Positions 52,641-61,372 of a stretch of 64,000 bases of DNA are shown in pieces. Both the position numbers and the translations under genes were made by a program. The stretch's first letter is position 1. Each line of letters starts with the position of its first letter. The notes under the pieces are model-generated. The model did no database searches. It was not told the DNA's origin and worked only from the letters and a program-made list of their open reading frames with translations. The DNA is from Brevibacterium aurantiacum (lineage in GTDB: Bacteria; Actinomycetota; Actinomycetes; Actinomycetales; Brevibacteriaceae), in contig NZ_FXZB01000016.1 in the NCBI RefSeq assembly GCF_900169065.1, forward strand, positions 1-64,000, given 5' to 3'.

Positions 52641-53882
52641 TCAGGCGACGATCTCGTCCTTGGGTTCGACGGTGTGGGCGACGGCTGCGCCGATAACCGT
52701 GCCGATGGCGATCGAGAAGAACGTTGCTCCAGCGGCCAGCATGCTGCCCGCGACTCCGCTGCCGTCACCGAACTCGAGCTGAGAGGCATTGAGCAGGCCG
52801 AATGAACCGGGGGCGACGATGAGGAAGGCGGGGACGTAGCTGATTCGCCAGATCGGTCCGCGCGGCAGGCGGGAGAGGATGACGGCCACAAGCGAGGCGG
52901 CCAGTGCTCCAGCGAGACCGCCCACTGCGGCCCCGAACTCGGCGCCGATGCCCAGCTGCGCCGTCGCGGCGGCCGCGATGGTGACGATGATCGGCACCGT
53001 GTGTTCGAGCGGGGTGTAGAGGTAGAGCATCAATCCGATCGTGGCGCAGAGGACCCCGAGGGCAGAGAGCTGCCAGGCCGAGTCGGCGAGCTGGGAGTTC
53101 CGCAGCGCCTCGGCGCCGGTGCCGGTGATCGCGGCCGCACCGGCGACGCCGGCGATGAACATCGCCAGCTGCACCGAGGCCGAGACGAGCCGTGAACTGC
53201 CGGCCGAGAGCGCTCCGGCGGAGATCTCCGTCAGCCCGGTGACCACGGCGCTGCCCGGAAGCAGCAGCGCAAGCGTTGCGACGATCGTGCGCAGAGGGCT
53301 TTCGAGCCAGTCGAGCCGGTAGCCGATGAGCACGATGACGGAGACGATGAACGCCGAGCTCACCGGCAGCAGCGGATTGAGATTGGGCCACCGGCCGTTG
53401 ATGGCGAGGACACCGGCGACGATGAGCGAGCCGAAGGCCGCGAAGGCCAGGTTGACCAGGCCGGGCTCGAGCAGCAGACACAGCCCGATGCCGATGGGTA
53501 CGGCGCCGAGGTTGGAGAGCCACCCGGGCCAGCGCGGCGGTGCCGCGTGGACCTCGGTTTCGATCTTTAATCTGGCGGTTTCGATAGTGAGTCGCCGGGC
53601 CCGCAGGGCGTCGACAATGTCGAGTAGCTTCGCCGTCTGGTCGAAGCGCAGGTCGGGGCCGATGCGTTCGAACTTCGTCGAATCCCCGGACCCGGAGGTG
53701 AGGAACAGGCCGCGGGGGAGGGCGGCGACGCGGAGTTTTCTGATGCCCATGGTGCGGGCGAGGCCGGTCAGGGCGTCCTCGACGTCGACGGAGGAGATCC
53801 CACCCGCAAGCAGCCCGGCCCCGATGGTGACCAGCAGCTCCTGGGCGGCAGCAGGTGAATCGGTGTTCTCGGTCACTGCCAC
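52641..53882 (-). CDS. ThrE-type threonine/serine exporter
   Basis: This is a 413-residue membrane protein with a hydrophilic N-terminal ThrE domain (LLAGGISSVDVEDALTGLARTMGI, then LRVAALPRGLFL) and about ten helices in two blocks. The second block is the short ThrE_2 unit found separately as YjjB elsewhere. Such single-chain fusions export threonine and serine in corynebacteria. It lies 70 bases after the GMC oxidoreductase on the minus strand. It converges with the SDR gene, 6 bases apart. Confidence 0.87.
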   Translation of the reverse strand: MAVTENTDSPAAAQELLVTIGAGLLAGGISSVDVEDALTGLARTMGIRKLRVAALPRGLFLTSGSGDSTKFERIGPDLRFDQTAKLLDIVDALRARRLTIETARLKIETEVHAAPPRWPGWLSNLGAVPIGIGLCLLLEPGLVNLAFAAFGSLIVAGVLAINGRWPNLNPLLPVSSAFIVSVIVLIGYRLDWLESPLRTIVATLALLLPGSAVVTGLTEISAGALSAGSSRLVSASVQLAMFIAGVAGAAAITGTGAEALRNSQLADSAWQLSALGVLCATIGLMLYLYTPLEHTVPIIVTIAAAATAQLGIGAEFGAAVGGLAGALAASLVAVILSRLPRGPIWRISYVPAFLIVAPGSFGLLNASQLEFGDGSGVAGSMLAAGATFFSIAIGTVIGAAVAHTVEPKDEIVA

Positions 53883-53952
53883 ACCCCTCTCGTTCGCAGT
53901 CCGGCCGACGAGATCGAAGACTACCAGCAGGCGGCCCAGTGGTGGGCTGGCG

Positions 53953-55554
53953 TCATTTCCCTGGTGCGGTGATCCCCCCGACAGCGGAGCCGACGAGCAC
54001 GGCTGCCGCGCGCTCGGCGATCATGATCGTCGGCGCATTCGTGTTGCCCGTGGGCACCTGCGGCATGATCGAGGCGTCGGCGATGCGCAGGCCGGTCAGT
54101 CCGTGGACCTTGAACGACTGCGGGTCGACGACGGCGGTGTCGTCCTGTCCCATCCGGCAGGTGCCGACCTGGTGGTGGTAGGTCACCACAGATCCCCGGA
54201 CATATTCTTCGAGATCCTCATCGGCCACCTCGGCGCCGGGGAAGATCTCCGTGGGCTGCCACGATGCCAGGGCATCGGCGCGACCGATCTCCCGGCACTG
54301 CTTCACCGAGGCCACGAGGGCGTCGACGTCGGCCTGTTCGGACAGGACGTTCGGGTTGACCAGGGTCGGGTCCTGCGGATTCGGGCCGCTGAGCGTGACC
54401 TCGCCACGGGACTCGGGGCGAACGATTCCGCCCTGGAGAGTGAAGCCGTTGTCGGGTCCGGTCTGCACGTTCGGTGCGGAATCCTGGGCGTACATCGGCA
54501 CGGAGAAGAACAGTGGTTGGGTGTCGGGCACCGGAAGGTCGGGGTTCGATTTCCAGAACAGATGCACCTCGGCGGGTGCCACCTCACCCATCGGCACGGG
54601 CTCGGATCCGGTGGTGAAGATGACGGGGGAGAGCCAGTGATCCTGGAGGTTCTTGCCTACACCCGGCAGGTCGTGGATGGGATCGACTTCGACCTCGCGC
54701 AGCTCCTCGGCGGGTCCGATGCCCGAACGCAGGAGCAGTTCCGGTGAGGCCAGCGCGCCCGTGGTGAGGACGACCTCGTCGGCGGTGACCGTGCCCACGC
54801 GACCGCGGAAGTCCACCTCAAGACCGGTGACGGTCTTGTCCTCGATGAGGAGACGACGAGCATGTGTCGAGGTGAGGATCGTGAGATTCCCATCGCCGAG
54901 GCGGGGCTTGAGATAGGCGCGCCAGGTGTTCAATCGTTTGCCGTCGCGGACGTTGAGTTGGATCCGGGAGATGCCTTCGACGCTGCCGGAGTTGTAGTCC
55001 GGGTTGTAGTCCAGGCCGGTCTGCTGCCCGGCGGCGACCATGTCCTCCTGGATGGGGTTGCGGGGGTAGTCGATGCGCACGTCCATGGGTCCGTCGGTGC
55101 CGCGGGCTTCCGTGACGTCGCCGTCATAGTTTTCGATGGCCTTGAACACGGGCAGCACTTCGTCCCAGGACCAGCCGGGGCAGCCGGATTCGACCCACTG
55201 CTCGTAGTCCCAGGCATCGCCGCGGACCCAGATCACGGCGTTGAGGGCGTTCGAGCCGCCGAGGACCTTGCCGCGAGGCAGGTGGATCTTGCGGTTCATC
55301 GCGGCCGGCTGCGGAGTCGTGTAATAGTCCCAGTCCTGCTTCGAATGCCAGATCAGGCCCAGGGTGTTGAGGTGATCGATGTTCGGGTTCGTCTCGTCCC
55401 CGCCAGCCTCGATGAGGCAGACCTTCTTACCTGCGTCGATGAGCCTGCGGGTGATCACACACCCTGCAGATCCGGCACCGACGACGACATAGTCGAAGTG
55501 CTCGTTGGGAAGGTCGGTCGGGCTGACTGCGCTGTCTGCGGTGGTGGCGTTCAT
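53953..55554 (-). CDS. GMC-family FAD oxidoreductase, choline-dehydrogenase-like
   Basis: This is a 533-residue glucose-methanol-choline oxidoreductase oxidising an alcohol substrate. The FAD motif GAGSAG is at 26-31. The signature ARGKVLGGSNALNAVIWVRG-like segment reads LPRGKVLGGSNALN here. The catalytic His lies in TYHHQVGTCRMG, and IADASIMPQVPTGNTNAP is the second C-terminal signature. Choline, ethanolamine or an aliphatic alcohol are possible; no betaine-aldehyde dehydrogenase is adjacent. ThrE follows on the same strand. A muconolactone isomerase gene is divergent on its upstream side. Confidence 0.88.
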   Translation of the reverse strand: MNATTADSAVSPTDLPNEHFDYVVVGAGSAGCVITRRLIDAGKKVCLIEAGGDETNPNIDHLNTLGLIWHSKQDWDYYTTPQPAAMNRKIHLPRGKVLGGSNALNAVIWVRGDAWDYEQWVESGCPGWSWDEVLPVFKAIENYDGDVTEARGTDGPMDVRIDYPRNPIQEDMVAAGQQTGLDYNPDYNSGSVEGISRIQLNVRDGKRLNTWRAYLKPRLGDGNLTILTSTHARRLLIEDKTVTGLEVDFRGRVGTVTADEVVLTTGALASPELLLRSGIGPAEELREVEVDPIHDLPGVGKNLQDHWLSPVIFTTGSEPVPMGEVAPAEVHLFWKSNPDLPVPDTQPLFFSVPMYAQDSAPNVQTGPDNGFTLQGGIVRPESRGEVTLSGPNPQDPTLVNPNVLSEQADVDALVASVKQCREIGRADALASWQPTEIFPGAEVADEDLEEYVRGSVVTYHHQVGTCRMGQDDTAVVDPQSFKVHGLTGLRIADASIMPQVPTGNTNAPTIMIAERAAAVLVGSAVGGITAPGK

Positions 55555-55747
55555 GACGCCAGGCTAGTGAGCGGGTTGATGCGGCAACAGGGGAAGAGCG
55601 GAACTCTGCACGAACAGACAAGTTTGGACACTGCCGGTGCGTGGAGGGTCAATCAGGCGGACACAATAATGGACTGCCGAACTGTCCATACCGGCAAGGC
55701 CCTATAGTGGCCATCGAAACACTCACACAGACGGAGCAGGAGGCGAA

Positions 55748-56047
55748 ATGCTGTTCGTTGCACGCATGGATGTCGTATTTCCAGAATCGATGACCGATGA
55801 GACCAAGGCCGAGTTCCAGGTCAAGGAGAAGGCCTATTCCGCCGATCTCCAGGAACGGGGAATCATGAAGGGCATCTGGCGCATCGTCGGCGAGTACTCC
55901 AATATCTCGATCTACGATGTCGACGATCTCGACTTCCTGCACGCGACCTTCCAGGGCTTCCCGATGTTCGCCTACATGAACGTCAAGGTCACGCCTCTGG
56001 CCAAGCACCCCAACGCGACGACCGACGACTTCTTCCGCCAGCTCTGA
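55748..56047 (+). CDS. catC: Muconolactone delta-isomerase CatC
   Basis: This is a 99-residue protein with the full ferredoxin-like fold of muconolactone isomerase, which converts muconolactone to beta-ketoadipate enol-lactone in catechol degradation. Matching segments are the LFVARMDVVFP start, KEKAYSADLQERGIMKGIWRIVGEYSNISIYDV and FPMFAYMNVKVTPLAKHPN. AGGAGG precedes the ATG. The usual partners catA and catB are not in the window, so either they lie elsewhere or the protein serves another lactone. Confidence 0.88.
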   Translation: MLFVARMDVVFPESMTDETKAEFQVKEKAYSADLQERGIMKGIWRIVGEYSNISIYDVDDLDFLHATFQGFPMFAYMNVKVTPLAKHPNATTDDFFRQL

Positions 56048-56108
56048 GGCTGACTCTGAATCTGCCTCTGAGGCTGCATTCCCGCAGAATTCTCGGAGTC
56101 AGGCTCAG
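56044..56108. terminator. Inverted-repeat terminator between catC and an MFS gene
   Basis: CTGAGGCTGACTCTGA at 56044-56059 pairs with TCGGAGTCAGGCTCAG at 56093-56108 with two mismatches. Inside it CTCTGAGGCTG occurs twice as a direct repeat (56042-56052, 56066-56076). It lies between convergent genes. Confidence 0.5.
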
Positions 56109-56110
56109 AC

Positions 56111-57304
56111 TCAAGGTCGGCGTCGAGCCCGCGCATCGATATAGCTGAGCACCAGGACGACAATGCTCAGCCCAGCCAGTGCTGCTGCGGCGGCGCCGAC
56201 CGCTGTTCCCAGTGTGCTGGCGGTGGCGAGTGCGCCCATGCCGATTGCGATGGCGGCCTGCAGAATATAGGCGATGAGGTAGAGCAGGGACAGAGTCGAA
56301 CCACGATGGCGCACCGGCGCGGCCTGGTTGATCACGCCCAGGCCGCCCGTGAAGGCAAATGAGTAGGCGGCTCCGCCGACGAGGCACCAAGCAAAGAACA
56401 TGCCGAGCGAGCCGAATGCCGCCGCCGCGGCCATCAGCGCCAGGCCGACGAGTGTCAGAAGTGTTCCGACCAGCAGGGCAACGTGCGGTCGAACTCGGGC
56501 GAGGAACAGTCCGGTGAGTCCGATCGTTGCCGATGAGCATCCCAGCAGCGCTCCCACCAGTGCTGTGTCCGAAGTGCCTGCGAACTGTCCGATCATGTGT
56601 GCACCCAGCGAGAGGAAAATCGCCCCTGCACAGTAGGCCAGTGACACCGACAGGGTCGCCAGCGAGAAGCTCAGGCGCAGTTCGGGGAGAAGGCGCATCG
56701 CTCGAGGCCGCCACTTGTGCGTCAGGGTGGGGCGATCGTCCGGGGTGAGGACGAGTGCGATCACAGCACAGACGGTCAGCGCCAGGAGGAGAATGTAGCT
56801 CCAGAACAGAGGCATGGGCGCGAAGCGGGCGAATACTCCACTGAGCACGAGTGCCACGGTGAGCCCGGCCGCGGTGGAGACAGTCGCCAGAGAACTGGCG
56901 AATCTGGCATTGCCCGTCGTGTTGTTCTCGACCAAGGACGCTGTCGCGGCACCCATCGCCAATCCTGAACCGGCGCCCTGGAGTACACGTCCCAGGAATA
57001 GGAACGAGACGTTCGGGGCGATCGCGAAGGCGATGGCCGACGCCGCGATCAGTCCCACTCCCCAGATCATCACAAGACGGCGGCCGAACTGATCGGAGAG
57101 GTTGCCGAACAGGGGGAGGACGACGATCAGCGCAAGCTGGTAGGAGGCGAACACCAGCGTGACGATCGCCGAGCTCAGCCCCCACTTCTGTGCGTAGATC
57201 GGGTAGAGGACGCTCGGCGCCCCACTCGACCACAGCACCAGAGCCAGCACCGAGGCGGAGGCCCAGAACGCACCTCTCCTGCCCAGCCTGCCCACGGACG
57301 GCAT
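56111..57304 (-). CDS. MFS transporter
   Basis: This is a 397-residue major facilitator protein with 12 predicted helices. The helix 2-3 motif GNLSDQFGRRLVMIWG is the classical MFS-A signature, and FLGRVLQGAGSGLAMGAATASLVE is the helix 4-5 motif. A short basic loop (LTHKWRPRAMRLLPEL) separates the two halves. The substrate is unknown. A 414-aa frame in another phase on the same strand is a shadow. It sits downstream of the copper amine oxidase on the minus strand, 144 bases beyond the small ORF. Confidence 0.87.
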   Translation of the reverse strand: MPSVGRLGRRGAFWASASVLALVLWSSGAPSVLYPIYAQKWGLSSAIVTLVFASYQLALIVVLPLFGNLSDQFGRRLVMIWGVGLIAASAIAFAIAPNVSFLFLGRVLQGAGSGLAMGAATASLVENNTTGNARFASSLATVSTAAGLTVALVLSGVFARFAPMPLFWSYILLLALTVCAVIALVLTPDDRPTLTHKWRPRAMRLLPELRLSFSLATLSVSLAYCAGAIFLSLGAHMIGQFAGTSDTALVGALLGCSSATIGLTGLFLARVRPHVALLVGTLLTLVGLALMAAAAAFGSLGMFFAWCLVGGAAYSFAFTGGLGVINQAAPVRHRGSTLSLLYLIAYILQAAIAIGMGALATASTLGTAVGAAAAALAGLSIVVLVLSYIDARARRRP

Positions 57305-57448
57305 CAGCTATCGGCTCTGAGATGCGAGCACAACGCGGGTCCGTGCATGTCAGAGGGAAGGGGCGTCATCGCAGTGCTCCTGATCAGGCTGGGTGATTGC
57401 AGTCTGCTCCCAGTTGTATCAGGACTCCTGCCGCAGCCCGGCTGGTGC

Positions 57449-57529
57449 TCACGCTTCGTAGACCAGATTTCCCTTAAAATAGGTCTTGAGCACCGTGGTC
57501 TCCGCCCATGGCTGCTCAGGATCGCTCAT
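57449..57529 (-). CDS. 26-codon ORF directly after the copper amine oxidase gene
   Basis: An ATG at 57529, three bases after the amine-oxidase stop, opens a 26-residue frame ending at TGA 57449. GAGGGG inside the end of the upstream gene is a good ribosome site with about 6-8 base spacing. The product contains the segment TTVLKTYFKGNLVYEA, which resembles the closing strand of cyclic amidohydrolases (compare [12 protein letters not shown] at the end of the amidohydrolase in this window). It may be a remnant of a deleted amidohydrolase or a genuine micro-protein; the evidence does not separate these. Confidence 0.45.
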   Translation of the reverse strand: MSDPEQPWAETTVLKTYFKGNLVYEA

Positions 57530-57532
57530 CAC

Positions 57533-59494
57533 TCACCCCTCGCAGCAGTCGCCGTCGGAGTCACCGCAGTGTCCGCCCGAGGCCGGCGCGGGAACATCGA
57601 GAACGGGGGAGCGGTCGAAGAATCCTTCGGGTCGCAGCTTGAAGCCGACCGTGTCCACGGGCATGATCGGCCAGTCCTCGATCCGGGGGAAGTGAGTGAG
57701 GCCGAAGCTGTGCCACAGCACGATGTCCTCGCCGTCGACATTGCGATCCGCCGCGGTCCATCCGGGCAGGCCCGAATGCCCGGGATGCTGATTCGGGAAA
57801 TCACCCGTCGGGTAGCGTTCGTCCTCGTGGTACTGCGAGACCCACAGCGCCTTCGACGCAAACGTCGCCCGCCGGTGGATCGAGGAGTCCTCGGCCGCGA
57901 GCAGCGTCGGCAGGCCTGTGGGATGGAGCTTGTACCCGACGGGTTCTCCGAGGCGGTTGGTCGACTCCGGGTTCGTCACCACCCAGGTCCGGGCCTTCGA
58001 CTGGTCCGCATCCCGCTGAGCTGCCAGTTCAGTACCGAGTACGGTGCGTTTGCGGCTGAAGGCATTGCCGCGCGGGTTCGTCTCCGAGGTCGGCAGGCGC
58101 ACGACGTCCTCCTCTTCGACCCGGCACTTGCCGCCGTCGAGAGCGAAGTCGAGACGTGCCCCGAAGAGGTGTTGGTGGAACGGGGCGCCCAAGCCGGGTG
58201 CGATTTCGGAGGCGAAGTCCGTTGATCCGTTCGGCAGGGCCGAGGTGAAGACGACGCCGGTGGCTTTGGCCTCGAACTCGATCGTGCCGTCGAGGTAGAG
58301 GTACCAGTAGAACCCGTAGTCGTAGTTGCCGACAGTGGTGAAGAAGGAGATGACGAACCGACGGTTGCGCCTGGTGTAGTCCACACCCGACCACAGGTCC
58401 GAATGCTTGGCCAGGATCGAGGCGTCCTCCTCGTGCATGCAGATGCCGTTCTTGATCTGCCGGGGCTCGCCGAGGTTGTTCACCACCCACGGAGACAGGT
58501 ACGTGATGTCGCCCAGGCAGTCACACCCCAACTCGAGCGAGTTCGCCCACTGGCCGACGAGGTATTCGCCCGTGTCGAAGTAGTTCTGCCACGACCGCAC
58601 CGGTGAGGGATCGCCGTAGGGCACGACCATCTCAGCGATCGCGGCCCGGTCGAGGATCGTGCGGGCGGTCTCGCCGTCGGTGAAGGCGATGTTGTGCAGG
58701 ATGAGACCTTCACGCATGTCGAAGCCGACGTCGAAGGACCATTTCTCCCACTCGATGTGGTTGCCCTCGGTCAGCGTGAAGCTCGGGCCCTCCGGCTGCG
58801 TGATCTCAATCGGCTTCTGCGTGGTGCGCAGCGGACCGGTGAGCTCGGGATCGGTGTAGTTTCCGTGCTCGGTGGGCACCGGAACATCCTCGAGGTCGAG
58901 GATCTGATCGACGCTCCGATTGGTCACATCGACATACGCAACGAGGCCGTCGATCGGGTGTGCCCAGGCCGAATCGGTCTCGTTCGGCTGAAGGAAGGCC
59001 AGGCCACGCAGGATTCGTCGGCCCGATTCCTCCGGGTATTCGAAGACACCGGCCGACAGCGGAGCGACACGGACCTGCTCGACGGGCAGGCCACGTCGGG
59101 CGAGGATGGACTGCCACGTCGGGTCCGCGGCGAGGACCTCCTCGACGATCTCGAACTCCTCTTCCATGACCGGGAACTCACCCTCAGACGTCGAGTCCAC
59201 CTCCGCGACTGAGTCGACCCGGGCATGCGTTGCGGACACGATGATGTCGCGGGATGTGCCGGCGGACTTGTCGATGACGAGGGCACGGAAACGACGGTCC
59301 ACCTCGGCGGTGGTGCGCTTCTGACCGCGCACGGGATCGAGCAGGCCGACGTAGGCCATGCGCGCCTCGGCGGGGAAGTGCCCGGCCTCGCGCAGTACCG
59401 AGGTCACGCTCGCGATCTCGTCCTGACTCGGCAGTGAGAACGGGGTGAGTTCGGTCCGGGAGGATGGTTCAGCGGGAGTGGAATGGCAGGACAT
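57533..59494 (-). CDS. Copper amine oxidase (TPQ-dependent)
   Basis: This is a 653-residue copper/topaquinone amine oxidase that converts a primary amine to aldehyde, ammonia and peroxide. The TPQ precursor is Tyr391 in GNYDYGFYW. The catalytic base is Asp307 in YFDTGEY, and the copper ligands are His440 and His442 (FHQHLFG) and His601 (GLTHFPR). The sequence is closest in style to the Arthrobacter phenylethylamine/histamine oxidases. No signal peptide is seen, so it is cytoplasmic. It ends in a Cys-rich [11 protein letters not shown] tail. It is divergent from a TetR gene, and an aldehyde dehydrogenase and APC permease lie beyond, completing an amine catabolic locus. Confidence 0.94.
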   Translation of the reverse strand: MSCHSTPAEPSSRTELTPFSLPSQDEIASVTSVLREAGHFPAEARMAYVGLLDPVRGQKRTTAEVDRRFRALVIDKSAGTSRDIIVSATHARVDSVAEVDSTSEGEFPVMEEEFEIVEEVLAADPTWQSILARRGLPVEQVRVAPLSAGVFEYPEESGRRILRGLAFLQPNETDSAWAHPIDGLVAYVDVTNRSVDQILDLEDVPVPTEHGNYTDPELTGPLRTTQKPIEITQPEGPSFTLTEGNHIEWEKWSFDVGFDMREGLILHNIAFTDGETARTILDRAAIAEMVVPYGDPSPVRSWQNYFDTGEYLVGQWANSLELGCDCLGDITYLSPWVVNNLGEPRQIKNGICMHEEDASILAKHSDLWSGVDYTRRNRRFVISFFTTVGNYDYGFYWYLYLDGTIEFEAKATGVVFTSALPNGSTDFASEIAPGLGAPFHQHLFGARLDFALDGGKCRVEEEDVVRLPTSETNPRGNAFSRKRTVLGTELAAQRDADQSKARTWVVTNPESTNRLGEPVGYKLHPTGLPTLLAAEDSSIHRRATFASKALWVSQYHEDERYPTGDFPNQHPGHSGLPGWTAADRNVDGEDIVLWHSFGLTHFPRIEDWPIMPVDTVGFKLRPEGFFDRSPVLDVPAPASGGHCGDSDGDCCEG

Positions 59495-59541
59495 GTGTGC
59501 ACCTTTGCAACGTGGTATATGTGTGCTGACTCACGTAATAA

Positions 59542-59555
59542 TCTACACTTGTAGA
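59542..59555. promoter_or_regulatory. Palindrome in the copper amine oxidase/TetR gap
   Basis: TCTACA at 59542-59547 and TGTAGA at 59550-59555 are perfect complements around a CT centre. They sit in an AT-rich stretch between the divergent amine-oxidase (start 59494) and TetR (start 59589) genes. This is the natural place for an autoregulated TetR operator. Confidence 0.5.
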
Positions 59556-59588
59556 AATTAAAGTCAAGAGTGTTGCACCGGAGGAAGC

Positions 59589-60194
59589 ATGCCCAAGATC
59601 GTCGATCACGACCAGCGTCGGCGCGACCTCGTCGAGGCGACTCTGCGGATCATCCTCAGGCAGGGGCTGGCTGGAGCGACGATGCGCGATATCGCCACCG
59701 AGGCGGGATTCGCCAACGGTGCGATGAAGTCGTATTTCGCCTCCAAATCCGACCTGCTCGCGGCCACCTACCTCTTCGTCTTTGAGGCCACGAACCGCCG
59801 CGTCGAGTTCTCGACCTCGCACCTGCGCGGAATCGACGCCCTGCGCGCCTTCGCCGCCGAAGTCCTGCCGGTCACGCCCGAACTCCAGGACGAGGCCAGG
59901 ATCGTCTTGTCCTTCTTCGCCGAGGTGGCCCAGAGTCCCGATCATGCCCGCACCACCCGCAAGACCATGACGCAGTGGCGAGCGTGGATCGTGGAGTGGC
60001 TCGACCAGGCCCGCACGGACGGAGAATTGGCCGCCGAGGTGGTTCTTGAGCCTGCGACCGATGTCCTCCTGACCTATCTGCTCGGTGCGCAGACGACCGC
60101 GATGATCGGCGCCGAGAACACCGATTTCGCAGGCTTCCGCACCCAACTCGACTATGTCATCGACCGCATGACGGTCAATGTTCCGAACTCGTGA
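59589..60194 (+). CDS. TetR-family regulator (BetI-like)
   Basis: This is a 201-residue TetR protein. The HTH reads RDLVEATLRIILRQGLAGATMRDIATEAGFANGAMKSYFASKSDLL over residues 12-57, with the TMRDIATEAGFANG recognition core of BetI-like members, and a helical effector domain follows. GGAGG precedes the ATG. It is divergent from the copper amine oxidase and probably represses it until its amine or aldehyde ligand appears. Confidence 0.88.
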   Translation: MPKIVDHDQRRRDLVEATLRIILRQGLAGATMRDIATEAGFANGAMKSYFASKSDLLAATYLFVFEATNRRVEFSTSHLRGIDALRAFAAEVLPVTPELQDEARIVLSFFAEVAQSPDHARTTRKTMTQWRAWIVEWLDQARTDGELAAEVVLEPATDVLLTYLLGAQTTAMIGAENTDFAGFRTQLDYVIDRMTVNVPNS

Positions 60195-60312
60195 CCAATT
60201 GGTCGGTAATTCCAGACCGGCTCGTGACTCCCTGCTCAGTTGGGGATAGAGTGAGCGCCAAGTGATCGCCGACGCAGAGGTCGACGATCGGTCGTTTCTG
60301 CAGAGGACGAAG

Positions 60313-61275
60313 ATGTTACTAGAGAGCACAGCGTCTGATTTCGACGGTTGGAAGTCCCTCGTCTCGGACTCGTTCGTGCCGCTGGACACGGAACCCCAGC
60401 GCCGAGGCGGTTTCCAAGGGACCATCAGCGCCCGCGACTACGATTCCGTCGTTATGTCCCACATCAGTGCGAACCCCCACGCCGTGCTGCGCACACCGAG
60501 TCTCATCTCCCGCGAGACGGCAGGACCGGCCGATGGCACTGCCGCGGCGGCCAACAACTACTACAAGGTCTCCCTCCAGCTCAAGGGCCACGGACTGCTC
60601 ATCCAGGACGGGCGGGAAGTCTCCCTGGCACCGGGCTCACTGGCCATCTACGACACCTCCCGGCCCTACACGCTGAGCTTCGACTGCGACTTCTCCTCCT
60701 ACGTCATGATGTTCCCGCAGTCGCGGGTCAACCTGCCCGCCGACACCGTCGGTGAGCTCACAGCCACCTCGATCGGCGCCGAGCATCAGCTGGGCGCCGT
60801 GGCCACGCAGATCATCACCCAGGCCGGGGCCATGCTGCCCACACTCAGTAGGTCCATCGGAATCAGGTTGGCTGGCAACGTCGTCGACCTGCTCACCACA
60901 GTCATGGCCGATGAACTCGCCGAGGCGGAGGTGCCGGGGGAGCGGCAGCGCCTGTGGTCGCAGATCACCGCCTATATCGATGCGAACCTGGCCGATCCGC
61001 AGCTCTCACCGTCGACGATTGCCGCCGCGCATTTCATGTCCGTGCGAGCCCTTCACCAGGTCTTCGAAGGCAGCGGTGAGACGGTGTCGGGCGAGATTCG
61101 TCGTCGCCGGATCGCTCGCTGCCGGCAGGATCTGGCCGATCCGGCACAGGTGCAGGTGCCGGTTGCCGCCATCGGTGCCCGCTGGGGCTTGGGCGACCCG
61201 GCCCATTTCTCGCGACTCTTCCGCAGCGTCGTCGGCCGGCCACCGGCCCAGTACCGCCGCAGCTCGCTGACCTGA
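60313..61275 (+). CDS. AraC-family regulator, FeaR-like
   Basis: This is a 320-residue regulator. It has an N-terminal AraC-binding-like cupin domain (residues about 50-180, containing YYKVSLQLKGHGLLIQDGRE and YDTSRPYTLSFDCDFSSYVMMFP) and a C-terminal double HTH (SPSTIAAAHFMSVRALHQVF and WGLGDPAHFSRLFRSVVGRPPAQYR). The layout matches FeaR, the phenylethylamine/tyramine activator. The ATG at 60313 has AGGAC 5 bases upstream; a GTG at 60262 gives a longer, unsupported start. It sits between TetR and the APC permease, which it may activate. Confidence 0.88.
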   Translation: MLLESTASDFDGWKSLVSDSFVPLDTEPQRRGGFQGTISARDYDSVVMSHISANPHAVLRTPSLISRETAGPADGTAAAANNYYKVSLQLKGHGLLIQDGREVSLAPGSLAIYDTSRPYTLSFDCDFSSYVMMFPQSRVNLPADTVGELTATSIGAEHQLGAVATQIITQAGAMLPTLSRSIGIRLAGNVVDLLTTVMADELAEAEVPGERQRLWSQITAYIDANLADPQLSPSTIAAAHFMSVRALHQVFEGSGETVSGEIRRRRIARCRQDLADPAQVQVPVAAIGARWGLGDPAHFSRLFRSVVGRPPAQYRRSSLT

Positions 61276-61298
61276 CTGCGCCGAAAGTCAAGAGTCCT

Positions 61299-61327
61299 GC
61301 CCCCAGAGCCAAGACGCGGCAGGGGGC
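61299..61327 (+). terminator. Weak hairpin after the AraC gene
   Basis: GCCCCC at 61299-61304 and GGGGGC at 61322-61327 form a 6-bp GC stem about 24 bases past the AraC stop. The stem is short and lacks a T-run. Confidence 0.3.
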
Positions 61328-61372
61328 GATGGGAGAACCTGACGATACAGCCACTATCGCAAGGGGGATCAC

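Noticed and set aside
55989..57233. A 414-codon frame in a different phase over the MFS gene
   Set aside because: The MFS frame has the full helix pattern and signature motifs; the alternative has a Pro/Arg/Ser-rich shadow composition.
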